64,000 bases of DNA from a virus: positions 1 through 64,000 of IMG/VR virus record IMGVR_UViG_3300025684_000016, one strand, 5' to 3'. The position numbers and the translations under genes are program-made. The notes under the pieces were generated by a model, which was not told the DNA's origin, ran no database searches, and was given only the letters and a program-made list of their open reading frames with translations. Numbering within the stretch: the stretch's first letter is position 1; each line of letters begins with the position of its first letter. Shown here one piece after another: positions 57,601-64,000 of the stretch.

Positions 57601-59620
57601 CACGACCAAACGACACTTTTAATTCTCTACTTTGTCTGTATATGTCATTATCAACACCTTGTGACGATGAAAGATAGATTTGAATATTTTTTCTGTTAAG
57701 GATTCTTGAATCTTCATCTTCTAAAACTTCTGTCTTATCATTGTCAACCGTGTTATGTAATTCATAACCGTAATCTAAACCCGAAAACTGTCTATATAGG
57801 TCAAAATAGTCCTCACCATAGGTGAAATCTTTGTTTTTAGTCTTTATAACTTTAGGGTTCAAAGTCAAGTTTGAATTCTCAGTATCTAACTCAGTTGATG
57901 ATCTGTGGTCTAATGTTATATCATACCATCCAGCACCTTTTTGGAAGAATGTGTCTTGTTTTTCACTTTCTATACCCTTTATATCCCCATATTGTGATTT
58001 ACCCGACACAAGACTTACAGGGTATTCACCCTCACTATAAAGTGTGGAACCTGTGGTAGTTACACTATTGTAACTAAAACCTGTTGTTGATAATGATCCC
58101 ACTTTAAAGGTTTTATCACCTTGAATAAGGTCATAAACATCACTATCAATGTCACTCGTTGTCTTTTTTACTTGATCGTAACGGTAAACATATTCGTTAA
58201 TATTAATCAACGGTTCAGGTGCACCAATAAATCTTAAAAAGAATTCAATTGCTTTCCTTGTACCTTTTGATTTGTAAATGTGTGAAAGGTTGATGACAAG
58301 TCTTCTGTAAAACTCAGTCTCTGCTTCCACCATATTCATTCCAACACCAACACCATCGTACTGACTGTCAACTCTTGTGTAAAGTGAATCCTGTAGATTC
58401 TTTTCGTCAAATAGGTTTAAAGTGTCTAAACCAAGTGTGTTGGATAAGTTTTTTAAAAGTACGTCAGGTAGGTTATTAATACGATCATAACTCACATTTC
58501 TCATGTAAGCGATATTATCAATAAACTTCTTAACCTGATCAAAACTATGACCAAGTAACTGAGTTGCCGAGTCAAATCTTCTATCCTCAGTATCAAATTC
58601 GTATAATGATGCGGTCGTTAAAAATCTTGAAACTACATTCGATTTGTAATTATCAATACGTTCACCGAGTATACTTAACTCTTCAACATAATTTATGTAT
58701 GCACTTCCCGATATCTTTAAATTCCATTTATCCCTATATAGTGGCCACGAAATCTCATTAGTTTTTAGTTCTGTTTTTGAACCATCGAAACTATCTTCAG
58801 GTGCTCTGAACTTTGCGGTGTATTTTATTTTAGATTCACGATTTAATAAAACCGATTCTAAGTCATCTAACCCTTCAAAAAATTCTTCAACAACACTATT
58901 GTTCGGTCTTATTAAAAAACTATCGTCATATGTTGATGCCCCACCAAATGGAGACCCTTTTACCGTTAGACTTACTAACCCACTTAAATTAACCTCAGTA
59001 TAACTTATAACCTGATATGAAATCGAATTTACTTCTAATTCATATCTCTTAAAAGAATCGTAAAAATTCTTAATAGTGTTCGTTGTCTCAGGTAATGTAT
59101 TACTCTTTGGTTTTTCAAGAATAACATCTAACGGATTGAATATTTTACTATTTTCAATCTGAAATGAAGTTACATTGGTTTTCTTATTATATGTAGAATT
59201 TAACGCGGTAAATAACGTAGATGCCGTTGGGGTTTCTTTATCAATATAAATTCCAGCTGGAAACTTACCAATGATTCTTGATACGGATACCTGTAATCTT
59301 TGTTTTAGTGAACCAAATAAAGATTTACCACCATCTTCATTAGATTTTCTAAAGGTTACCTTATCCTTTCTTCTTTTAGTTGTAATTGTAGAGACACCAC
59401 TTTCAATTGGTTCCTCTTCTTTAATGTCCTCAAATGTGAGGTATTCAGAAAATGGTTTAGATTGGAATGATTTTTTATCCCTTTGGGGAATACTTTTATC
59501 CAATGCAAAGTTCGCAGAGGTCAGCTGACTTGTACCATCGGTAATTTGATTACCGACCAAGTTGTCATTAAAGGTTTCCCTCCCACTCGCCGCTTGACTT
59601 GGAACTTTTCTTTTCGCCAT
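51644..59620 (-). CDS. giant baseplate-like protein with Pro/Thr/Ser repeat and vWA domain
   Basis: A 2658-residue protein. Residues 1-1520 resemble a large baseplate wedge component: a basic N-terminus, helical segments, and [20 protein letters not shown] near 455 (a motif of phage tail proteins that start the baseplate). Beta-rich Cys-containing domains follow. Residues about 1523-2300 are Pro/Thr/Ser repeats with sixteen NCDFDVD tags. Residues about 2300-2460 form a Cys-bearing domain. Residues about 2460-2658 are a vWA domain with [13 protein letters not shown], paralogous to the end of the 378-residue protein. The 304-residue gene upstream overlaps it by one base (TAATG). It would join the baseplate to an adhesive end. 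Confidence 0.82.
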   Translation of the reverse strand: MAKRKVPSQAASGRETFNDNLVGNQITDGTSQLTSANFALDKSIPQRDKKSFQSKPFSEYLTFEDIKEEEPIESGVSTITTKRRKDKVTFRKSNEDGGKSLFGSLKQRLQVSVSRIIGKFPAGIYIDKETPTASTLFTALNSTYNKKTNVTSFQIENSKIFNPLDVILEKPKSNTLPETTNTIKNFYDSFKRYELEVNSISYQVISYTEVNLSGLVSLTVKGSPFGGASTYDDSFLIRPNNSVVEEFFEGLDDLESVLLNRESKIKYTAKFRAPEDSFDGSKTELKTNEISWPLYRDKWNLKISGSAYINYVEELSILGERIDNYKSNVVSRFLTTASLYEFDTEDRRFDSATQLLGHSFDQVKKFIDNIAYMRNVSYDRINNLPDVLLKNLSNTLGLDTLNLFDEKNLQDSLYTRVDSQYDGVGVGMNMVEAETEFYRRLVINLSHIYKSKGTRKAIEFFLRFIGAPEPLININEYVYRYDQVKKTTSDIDSDVYDLIQGDKTFKVGSLSTTGFSYNSVTTTGSTLYSEGEYPVSLVSGKSQYGDIKGIESEKQDTFFQKGAGWYDITLDHRSSTELDTENSNLTLNPKVIKTKNKDFTYGEDYFDLYRQFSGLDYGYELHNTVDNDKTEVLEDEDSRILNRKNIQIYLSSSQGVDNDIYRQSRELKVSFGRATLEPQTGFTFAEYTEHVLNEQIRNTHIIRYKKNYIQLEDIYEGYLSKVSNPYSLPTVSEFINRMSPYWTQVIEQFVPATTLWTGGNIIENGRIGRSKFEYEKPCLPNEFTQNLFPKFEDVIEEDLETILGDHDNFRGLTVVSGVTYTLHIDFNGLTFTGDTDIVISGETQTVTGSTCDEILVNHNHAGLFDPYTITSECTDIENVYFDNDNCAQTVEFLEFSGITTLTQESVTSGGTQFDKTVHLPLLCDFKCYLEPQLEILECLWIDEIKDIIDNQINKTYYKKTKYTGHGGLINNHAGWEEFKVSGNTSISTAFTNELSDTTDDVSGVAKVTETYDYEYAPLLDYRIFTDTDGIQKIAIVPYVYNLQLYSATGSPYVTYTPVDFDCLDPSTFDFYFDSVYLTGTTKCDPKVKVYGDGTMYTLPEDPDECVLVSDVYFEVSGITFGNEDTVDNGDVCDTCPPYNTDWPVNIFINCLGDYNEGISEPPSYVVDYVSGCTFIVKNVREHDVIDISITDAANCDQKVRIEGLQQKLEWDPINDTVTEPKSHYVEYSVESFLPGELPENGNVAIETLSGITYCDNYLGYTIHPKVQYRPTFDYGIKQDSTVLKIVDNAVVISSTTTWEDIQTLINGNNIVRIKAQEVNDGDRLLSGEYLSCPFGSEDFRDSVLNGFSFGQNYTEVTVDNIDCLGTTKMNVINDRFRILPNTKVRVLTKVSGLWEFTEKYPEDLFVRPLEQGVDPCCTYDKDYFIKGDYLINEFGFPIEVTSLDLEYCERELFYHLTMTQVSEVAYPQVILYNGDDDDCILVHYPQQTFEDLSLSAQQYFQDQLDCAVIPSIEDLNRPIYTEDCNDIPTPTPGPTQPPTATPAPTPSVTASPTPSPTPSPSPSPSPSVTASPTPSPSPSSSPTPSPSPSPSVTASPTPSPSPSATPNCDFDVDIDIPNCDFDVDIDIAGPTATPTPSPTPTVTENCDFDVDINIATPTPSPSVTASPTPTINCDFDVDVDIATPTPTPSPSPTPTVTENCDFDVDVDIATPTPTPSPSPTPTVTENCDFDVDINIATPTPSPSASPTPTVTANCDFDVDIDIATPTPTPSPSPTPTVTENCDFDVDINIATPTPAPSSSPTPSPSPSPSPSPSPSPSVTASPTPTVNCDFDVDIDIATPTPTPSPSPTPSPSPSPSPSPSATANCDFDVDINIATPTPAPSSSPTPSPSPTPSPSPSPSPSVTASPTPSPSPSPSPSATPNCDFDVDINIATPTPMPSASPTPSPSPSTTASPTPSPSPSPSPSTTASPTPSPSPSPSPSVTPNCDFDVDIDIATPTATPSPSATPAPTPDPTATPPATPDATQFPTPSPSPSTSPTPTINCDFDVDINIATPTPMPSASPTPSPSPSPSPSPSVTASPTPSPSPSPSPSPSPSPSPSPSPTVNCDFDVDIDIATPTPTPSPSPTPSPSPSTTASPTPSPSPSPSTTASSTPTPSPSATPNCDFDVDIDIATPTPTPSPSSTPNPTASPSPSPSVTPDATASPTPSPSPSPTPSPSPSPSPTPSVTASPTPSPSPSPSPSATPNCDFDVDIDIATPTPTPSPSATPNPTASPTPSPSPSPSPTPSPSPSPSPSPSPSPSPTSVGCPPNCGTEIFSGLFVSTGTGVSGAGIYDLGGYCAETPGVDTDGEEWWYDSTSCLVYVRGYSGGSNTSCVGQHVTPVGTQVSSVDHSLGNLTPHGTNILYDTGIRFIDSNNNAVFVVAEWNQTLFDLEYVHILCDCTFEVQATEVIQEEIVVSTDTEINIFFDSSGSMNSTLSPLNTMRSTLLQNCLLPFYDNDVNLYNSRVTITSISNERAISWIATQPSDPSRNVVNLAFADESNSYEAESPTVSGWTNGSTVGNSDITLLRTNLTNATSSTSHRGIIFQVDTLSGGNDAYPQYQAFMNALFSGTGYYSGTAGLSDKTEVSCVQDTIAGSTPQYYMDLIVNAMNNLGYTIPSC
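52720..55050 (-). repeat. 2.3-kb Pro/Thr/Ser repeat array with sixteen NCDFDVD tags
   Basis: The array consists of (S/T)P-type linkers of variable length broken by tags NCDFDVD[IV][DN]IATPTP. The tag DNA is almost identical from copy to copy (more than 30 bases), for example near 52865, 53115, 53285, 53645, 54115 and 54745. At 54735-54800 two tags follow each other directly. The structure invites unequal recombination and length change. Confidence 0.85.
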
Positions 59621-60534
59621 TATTCTTGGATATCATCAAAATTTTTAGTGTCATCAATTTCATCTCTCTCTTCTCTGATTTCATATAACGTTTCGTTAAA
59701 CTCATCTTTAACTTCAAATAAGTTAAACTGTTTGTAGATGTTATCGGATTTATCATAGATGGTGTATATACCATCAGAAACTGATTTAGACTGATTACCG
59801 TAAAGTGCGTATGCTAACGTAGTGTCATCATGTTCAACCATATCAACCTCAATCGTTGTTGGGTTGAAGAATGTATTTGTGAAAATAATATTCTGTGATG
59901 GTTCACCAATAAACGGAACCGTATTCGGTCTGTTTGTCGGTGCTGAAGATGGTGTCACTGTTAGATACAAAAGATTAGTAATCGAGTCGGTATATTGATA
60001 TCTAATAGCCTTCTGTGATGTACTTGTTAAATTTGATACTATTGGTGTACAATAGAATGAAGATGTAACTACCCTATAAAAATTAGGTATTTTTGATCCA
60101 TCATCGTTTAAATATTCTATTCTATACCCAGTTAATCCTTGAGGTGTGAATTTATTTCTGTCCCCTGATGGAACATTACTTAGATCTACAATAATCCCTC
60201 TCACTGATGGTAAGGACGCTAAGATCCCACAGTCAGTGATACTTGTTCTAATTTGTTTGGGTCTAATATGTAACGTGTACACACCTAACTCATCGAAATC
60301 AGACGAACTTAATTTAAGATTGTATAAACCACCTAATATCTCAGTATCAGGTGCATTAGGACTATCCGTAGTATCTGAATTATGATATACAGGTGTTAGG
60401 ACATCCTCCGAATTTAATTTTTTAAATTGCACTGGAGCCGTAGAGGTCCTACCCGATACATAGTGGAAGAAAATTTCCACATCGGATGGTGATACATCTG
60501 CCGGTCTAATTGTGCCATAACTACCTACTGCCAT
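59620..60534 (-). CDS. baseplate-associated structural protein
   Basis: A 304-residue protein with beta-rich segments ([40 protein letters not shown]) and an acidic helical C-terminus ([20 protein letters not shown]). No enzyme motif. Its stop overlaps the ATG of the 2658-residue gene (TAATG), so the two are coupled and probably assemble together in the baseplate. An octamer variant precedes it. Confidence 0.7.
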   Translation of the reverse strand: MAVGSYGTIRPADVSPSDVEIFFHYVSGRTSTAPVQFKKLNSEDVLTPVYHNSDTTDSPNAPDTEILGGLYNLKLSSSDFDELGVYTLHIRPKQIRTSITDCGILASLPSVRGIIVDLSNVPSGDRNKFTPQGLTGYRIEYLNDDGSKIPNFYRVVTSSFYCTPIVSNLTSTSQKAIRYQYTDSITNLLYLTVTPSSAPTNRPNTVPFIGEPSQNIIFTNTFFNPTTIEVDMVEHDDTTLAYALYGNQSKSVSDGIYTIYDKSDNIYKQFNLFEVKDEFNETLYEIREERDEIDDTKNFDDIQE

Positions 60535-60546
60535 ATTCTTTTAATT

Positions 60547-60554
60547 AATAAATA
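60547..60554 (-). promoter_or_regulatory. late-promoter-like octamer (variant)
   Basis: The coding strand reads TATTTATT, ending 12 bases before the ATG of the 304-residue gene, in a 25-base gap. Confidence 0.35.
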
Positions 60555-60559
60555 TAATT

Positions 60560-61672
60560 CTATTGTTTTTTTACATTAAAAAACCCATTTCCGTAAACAG
60601 ATATTTCTCCAACGTTGTCTAATTCACCTAACCTTAGATTCATTTCCAACACTCCTTGCTTTCCACGCTCAACAAACACGTCTGAATAAATAGACGGTTC
60701 ATCAATAAATCCGATGAAATGTTCGTTTCTGGTTAACATTTTATTGAACACTTCTTCTTGTTCAAATGATGTCGTTGTACCTGTTATTGTCGTATGACCA
60801 TCGTCGTAATCTCTATATGTTAGGTTATCAATAGTGTAACCTGAATATGTTAAACCAGCACTGTCAGTACCCGTTGTCACACCGTTATAGGTGTTTTGTC
60901 CATATTTTTTTAATTCTGATATTCTACTTCTACCCATCCCCGCAAAATATAATGTTGCGTCTGAATCATTATCAGTTATATCAAGATCATTGATATAATT
61001 TTGATTAGTTGTGATTGATTTGTAAGGAATTGTAAAAGGACCAAAAGTTCCGTTCGGATTACTCACAGAAATATTTTTGGGTACTGTAATCTTTTTTGTT
61101 GTTTTTTTATTTGCCCACACATTATTTAATGAAATTGAGACATTATAAGTCCCAACAGCACTAAAAGTGTGTTGTAAAAATGCGAGGTTATTGCCTGTAC
61201 CAACATTAATCGTATCGGTATTACCATCTCCCCAATCAACATCAAACGTTTCGTTTACTATTATCTTTAAACTGTCCCGATCAATTGAGTTATATAACCT
61301 AACAGTATTTCCACCTGTTATTGTATAATTAAAATTACATAATAATTCAACCTGTTGAATGTCACCATCAAAACCGACCATTCCACCCATTTCATCTGCC
61401 ATAGATTCTAAATAAACAGGAAGGTCGTAAGTGTCATATGCTTGTTCTCTTGTGATTGTGCTCCATGATGTTCCACCCCATTTGTAATATCCTTCACTAA
61501 GACTTCCTGAATTGTAAACAACTTCGTTTACTTCAGGACCAATATAAACCCCGTTGGATCCTGACCATGGAATGACATTATCATTTGGGTCGTACCATGT
61601 TTGATCAGTTAATGATGTTAACGATCCTGTCTGTATTGATTTTAATCTTAATGTGTATCGATTGTTTTCCAT
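60560..61672 (-). CDS. structural protein with PKD-like domain
   Basis: A 370-residue protein. Residues 1-110 form an N-terminal beta domain. Residues about 140-200 match a PKD fold (FDVDWGDGNTDTINVG ... LQHTFSAVGTYNVSISL), an Ig-like domain found in surface and virion proteins. The C-terminal part (residues about 235-370, YINDLDITDNDSDATLYFAG ... FIGFIDEPSIYSDVF) is unique. It starts two bases from its upstream neighbour. Probably a baseplate or tail-surface component. Confidence 0.75.
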   Translation of the reverse strand: MENNRYTLRLKSIQTGSLTSLTDQTWYDPNDNVIPWSGSNGVYIGPEVNEVVYNSGSLSEGYYKWGGTSWSTITREQAYDTYDLPVYLESMADEMGGMVGFDGDIQQVELLCNFNYTITGGNTVRLYNSIDRDSLKIIVNETFDVDWGDGNTDTINVGTGNNLAFLQHTFSAVGTYNVSISLNNVWANKKTTKKITVPKNISVSNPNGTFGPFTIPYKSITTNQNYINDLDITDNDSDATLYFAGMGRSRISELKKYGQNTYNGVTTGTDSAGLTYSGYTIDNLTYRDYDDGHTTITGTTTSFEQEEVFNKMLTRNEHFIGFIDEPSIYSDVFVERGKQGVLEMNLRLGELDNVGEISVYGNGFFNVKKQ

Positions 61673-61674
61673 AA

Positions 61675-62481
61675 TTAAGGTGTTGTGTCTTTCATTTCGT
61701 AAAAATTAATTGGTGATGCTGACGTACCAATTCGAGTACCCGCGACGTTGTTTACACTATCATATTCAGATATCATGTAGTTATATGTCGGAGCATTACT
61801 CTTATCCATCTCAACTATATAATATAAATCTTCCTCTTCTACGGGTATTGAAAGATCACTAATTGCGTTATTTGTGAATTGTGAACGTTCTCCGTTAAAT
61901 GCATTATGAAATTTAGCCGTCATATAAAACGTACCACCCGTTAAAAGTGTCTCCTCAAGTACGGTGTCATCTTCAAACCAAAAGAGATACATATTTTCTT
62001 TATTCTTAAATGGTGACCCATTAAAGACAGGAACTTTTATTTCTTGACCTGAAGTTAGTGTGACCTCTTCTCCAACCATTGGATTCAACATTTTAGAAAA
62101 AACCAATCTTCTATTTTGTCTATTAGGTGGATCATTGTCAGGTGTTTTATAGAATTCTAACTTAAAGAAACTATTTTTTAAATCTATCACGTTTTGATCT
62201 GTCTGTTCAATACCCACAATATTATAATCTAACCCAAGTGTATATGAGTTTAGTTTTTTGAAATAGAAGTAAAACCAAATATCACTCTGTTGAATACCAT
62301 TAGAGGTGTATGGTTTATGAATATACCTACACGTCTCATAATTCTCCACAGGATTAATTATGTCCTCTAAAACCTCCCTTTCGTACGTTTGGAATGATTC
62401 ATCCCAACCCGCATCAGTTCTGAAATTCTGATTAGTCCCTATAACCAATTTCTTATCTCCGTTTTCGTTTCTTAATTTCAT
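61675..62481 (-). CDS. structural protein
   Basis: A 268-residue beta-rich protein (IWFYFYFKKLNSYTLGLDYN, FKLEFYKTPDNDPPNRQNRR, NMYLFWFEDDTVLEETLLTG) with no enzyme motif or membrane segment. Its ATG directly follows the stop codon of the gene upstream (TAA-ATG), which indicates a tight virion operon. Best described as a baseplate or tail protein of unknown detail. Confidence 0.68.
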   Translation of the reverse strand: MKLRNENGDKKLVIGTNQNFRTDAGWDESFQTYEREVLEDIINPVENYETCRYIHKPYTSNGIQQSDIWFYFYFKKLNSYTLGLDYNIVGIEQTDQNVIDLKNSFFKLEFYKTPDNDPPNRQNRRLVFSKMLNPMVGEEVTLTSGQEIKVPVFNGSPFKNKENMYLFWFEDDTVLEETLLTGGTFYMTAKFHNAFNGERSQFTNNAISDLSIPVEEEDLYYIVEMDKSNAPTYNYMISEYDSVNNVAGTRIGTSASPINFYEMKDTTP

Positions 62482-64000
62482 TTAACAGTCATCATCATCA
62501 CTTGTAAAGTTTTTAATCCCAACTCCCTTATTAAGGAATCGTTCTTCATTTCTAAACAAAAAGTTTATGTCGCTATGGACGTAGTGTTGGCCGTTGGTAA
62601 AAGGGTGATTTGTTCCAAAATTGTCAGGATCAACATACCCATGATCGTATAAATCTCTCCATTTCCACACACCATTTAGTTCATCATATATTACATTTTC
62701 AGGTAAATTATGAATGTTATTTGTATTCGCAGTCTCAACATAAGGTGATAATTCCCTTAGTTTTATTCTGTGGTGTGGTTGGTAGATTAACCCACTCGGA
62801 TTAGTTTGACTAAGTCCCGCGAAAGTACCCTTCAAGGATGACTGACCGTGATTAAAAATGAGGACATCCGAAGATATTTTATGAAACCCCTCACTTAGTA
62901 TTGTTTCCTTAAAATCTTGTTCGTTATATTCGACAAATGCACCATCTAATACAGTTCCCACAGGTAACTCATCACCCTGTTTGAAGGTGAAACCACTACT
63001 ACTGACAGATGTAAATGGTAAATTCGTATCAGAACCCGAAAACGAGTCATCAAATTGTTCATCCACCCAACTATTATGAAAATTAAACTTCCATCCGTTT
63101 CTTGGTGGGTAATTAAAATACCCATTTCTATTTCTGAATGTAGTTGTCAGATATACCTCAGTTGGTGTATAATTAAGGTTATTTCTTAATCCTTTAATAT
63201 CTATTGCATTTTTAAAATGATACAATACCGATTCAGGTCTATTCTGTTCGATATAAACATCATTTCTTTGATCCGCAGTTTCAAATTGTAATTTCCTTTC
63301 AATTTCAAAAATCGGTGTCTCAAACCCACAATTATCAATAATACAATCATCCACGGTAGTTATTGTCTTATGTTTGTGTACGTAATATTTTGATGTGGTT
63401 TGTATAATGTTAGTTCTATCTAAACATCGTTGTCCGAAAACAACACCAATAGAATCCATAATTGTAATTTGACTCGTAGTGAATTCTGATTTTGATATGT
63501 TTATAACATATAATTCAGATTCATAGTTATTATCTCCAACAGAAGTAATATTAAAAACCCTGTCAGATTTATTTACGTTTGTTAATGTTGTTCCCGAAAG
63601 AACAATATGTTCACCTAAAGACATATTATGTTTTATAGGACTTATTAATTGGTATGAGGTATCGAAAACCTCAACTCTAAATGGTACTCCTGATTCAGCA
63701 GTGAAGTCGTACGTTGTGTTACCAGATAGGGTGTATTTCATTGGGTAAGTACTATCATGATCATAAACATAACTCACATGGTAGTTCCAATTCCACGTAG
63801 ACGAATCCAACACAGTTATTGTTGTATGGTCAGTTGTCCCCGTTAATGATATTGTTTGGTTGAATTGTCCAATTGTGGATCCTGTTGCGGTCGCGACTTC
63901 TCTAACCGTATCTCTCCTTATAAACGCAAATTCGTCATAGGGTAAATAACCCGTCCAATCACCATCTAATCCATCACCTAAATCGTATAAACTATTTTTA
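62482..64000 (-). CDS. structural protein, 5' end outside the window
   Basis: The frame is open to the right edge. Upstream of the GTG at 63813 it continues as coding sequence (EFAFIRRDTVREVATATGST, IGQFNQTISLTGTTDHTTIT), so that GTG is an internal Val and not the start. 505 residues are visible, beta-rich, with aromatic and Asn-rich stretches (YFNYPPRNGWKFNFHNSWVD) and an Asp-rich end (FTSDDDDC). Probably another baseplate or tail-surface protein. Confidence 0.75.
   Translation of the reverse strand, partial: KNSLYDLGDGLDGDWTGYLPYDEFAFIRRDTVREVATATGSTIGQFNQTISLTGTTDHTTITVLDSSTWNWNYHVSYVYDHDSTYPMKYTLSGNTTYDFTAESGVPFRVEVFDTSYQLISPIKHNMSLGEHIVLSGTTLTNVNKSDRVFNITSVGDNNYESELYVINISKSEFTTSQITIMDSIGVVFGQRCLDRTNIIQTTSKYYVHKHKTITTVDDCIIDNCGFETPIFEIERKLQFETADQRNDVYIEQNRPESVLYHFKNAIDIKGLRNNLNYTPTEVYLTTTFRNRNGYFNYPPRNGWKFNFHNSWVDEQFDDSFSGSDTNLPFTSVSSSGFTFKQGDELPVGTVLDGAFVEYNEQDFKETILSEGFHKISSDVLIFNHGQSSLKGTFAGLSQTNPSGLIYQPHHRIKLRELSPYVETANTNNIHNLPENVIYDELNGVWKWRDLYDHGYVDPDNFGTNHPFTNGQHYVHSDINFLFRNEERFLNKGVGIKNFTSDDDDC

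Noticed and set aside
1-64000. tRNA, rRNA, integrase, insertion sequence or attachment site
   Set aside because: Gaps are too short for most RNA genes, no cloverleaf was seen in the larger ones, and no recombinase or transposase protein is present.

Overview
The window is an AT-rich, gene-dense piece of a large tailed-phage genome, most likely a lytic T4-like myovirus. The evidence is Rad50/Mre11-type recombination nuclease genes (T4 gp46/gp47 type), a zinc-finger/TOPRIM primase, a RuvC-like resolvase, baseplate and fibre genes of several kilobases, and no integrase, transposase, tRNA or rRNA that I can see. The host is probably a Bacteroidetes (Flavobacteriia-like) bacterium. The phage encodes a full-length RpoD of the Bacteroidetes type and a histone H1-like Hc1 protein, and one virion protein carries repeats resembling those of the flavobacterial gliding adhesin SprB. 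Several upstream regions also fit the Bacteroidetes promoter consensus (TTG, 19-20 bases, TAnnTTTG-like). Host and phage assignments are inferences from gene content; no database was searched.

Almost everything is on the minus strand, so transcription runs from 64000 towards 1. Region A (64000-36954) is a virion block. It holds baseplate-like proteins (59620-64000), a 2658-residue baseplate-like protein with a very long Pro/Thr/Ser repeat and a terminal von Willebrand A domain, a 2045-residue cadherin/SprB-repeat protein, five smaller modular proteins that share the plan N-terminal beta module - Pro/Thr linker - C-terminal domain, and a 766-residue structural protein. Region B (36889-28590) is DNA metabolism: RuvC-like resolvase, primase, RecB-like nuclease, two nucleotidyltransferases, Mre11-like and Rad50-like subunits, and a possible PD-(D/E)XK protein. 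Region C (28523-17132) holds a ClpP-like protease, a sigma factor, membrane-anchored proteins, a degenerate amidase-like protein, a set of small acidic proteins, the H1-like protein, a two-gene plus-strand island (18465-19270) and a Dam-type methyltransferase. Region D (17125-1) holds thioredoxin and glutaredoxin followed by four fibre-type proteins that share one module; the last is a 3018-residue fibre ending in a self-cleaving S74 chaperone domain.

Two promoter classes can be proposed by eye. One is host-like (TTG-N19/20-TATATTT or TAACTTTG), before the methyltransferase, ClpP and some small genes. The other is an octamer reading TATTTATA on the coding strand with no evident -33 box, before most virion genes. 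Five hairpin terminators separate the units. Several gene models are corrected here: the primase start is moved past a terminator, the rightmost gene is open to the window edge, a 59-residue gene was added at 20063-20242, and a membrane-protein gene has a 104-codon Pro/Thr-rich continuation in the -1 frame directly after an A11 run.

The most unusual content is the modular surface-display set at 39327-59620: paralogous N-terminal modules, recombination-prone Pro/Thr/Ser linkers with nineteen near-identical NCDFDVD tags across three genes, and interchangeable ends (vWA, cadherin/SprB, small Cys-rich domains).
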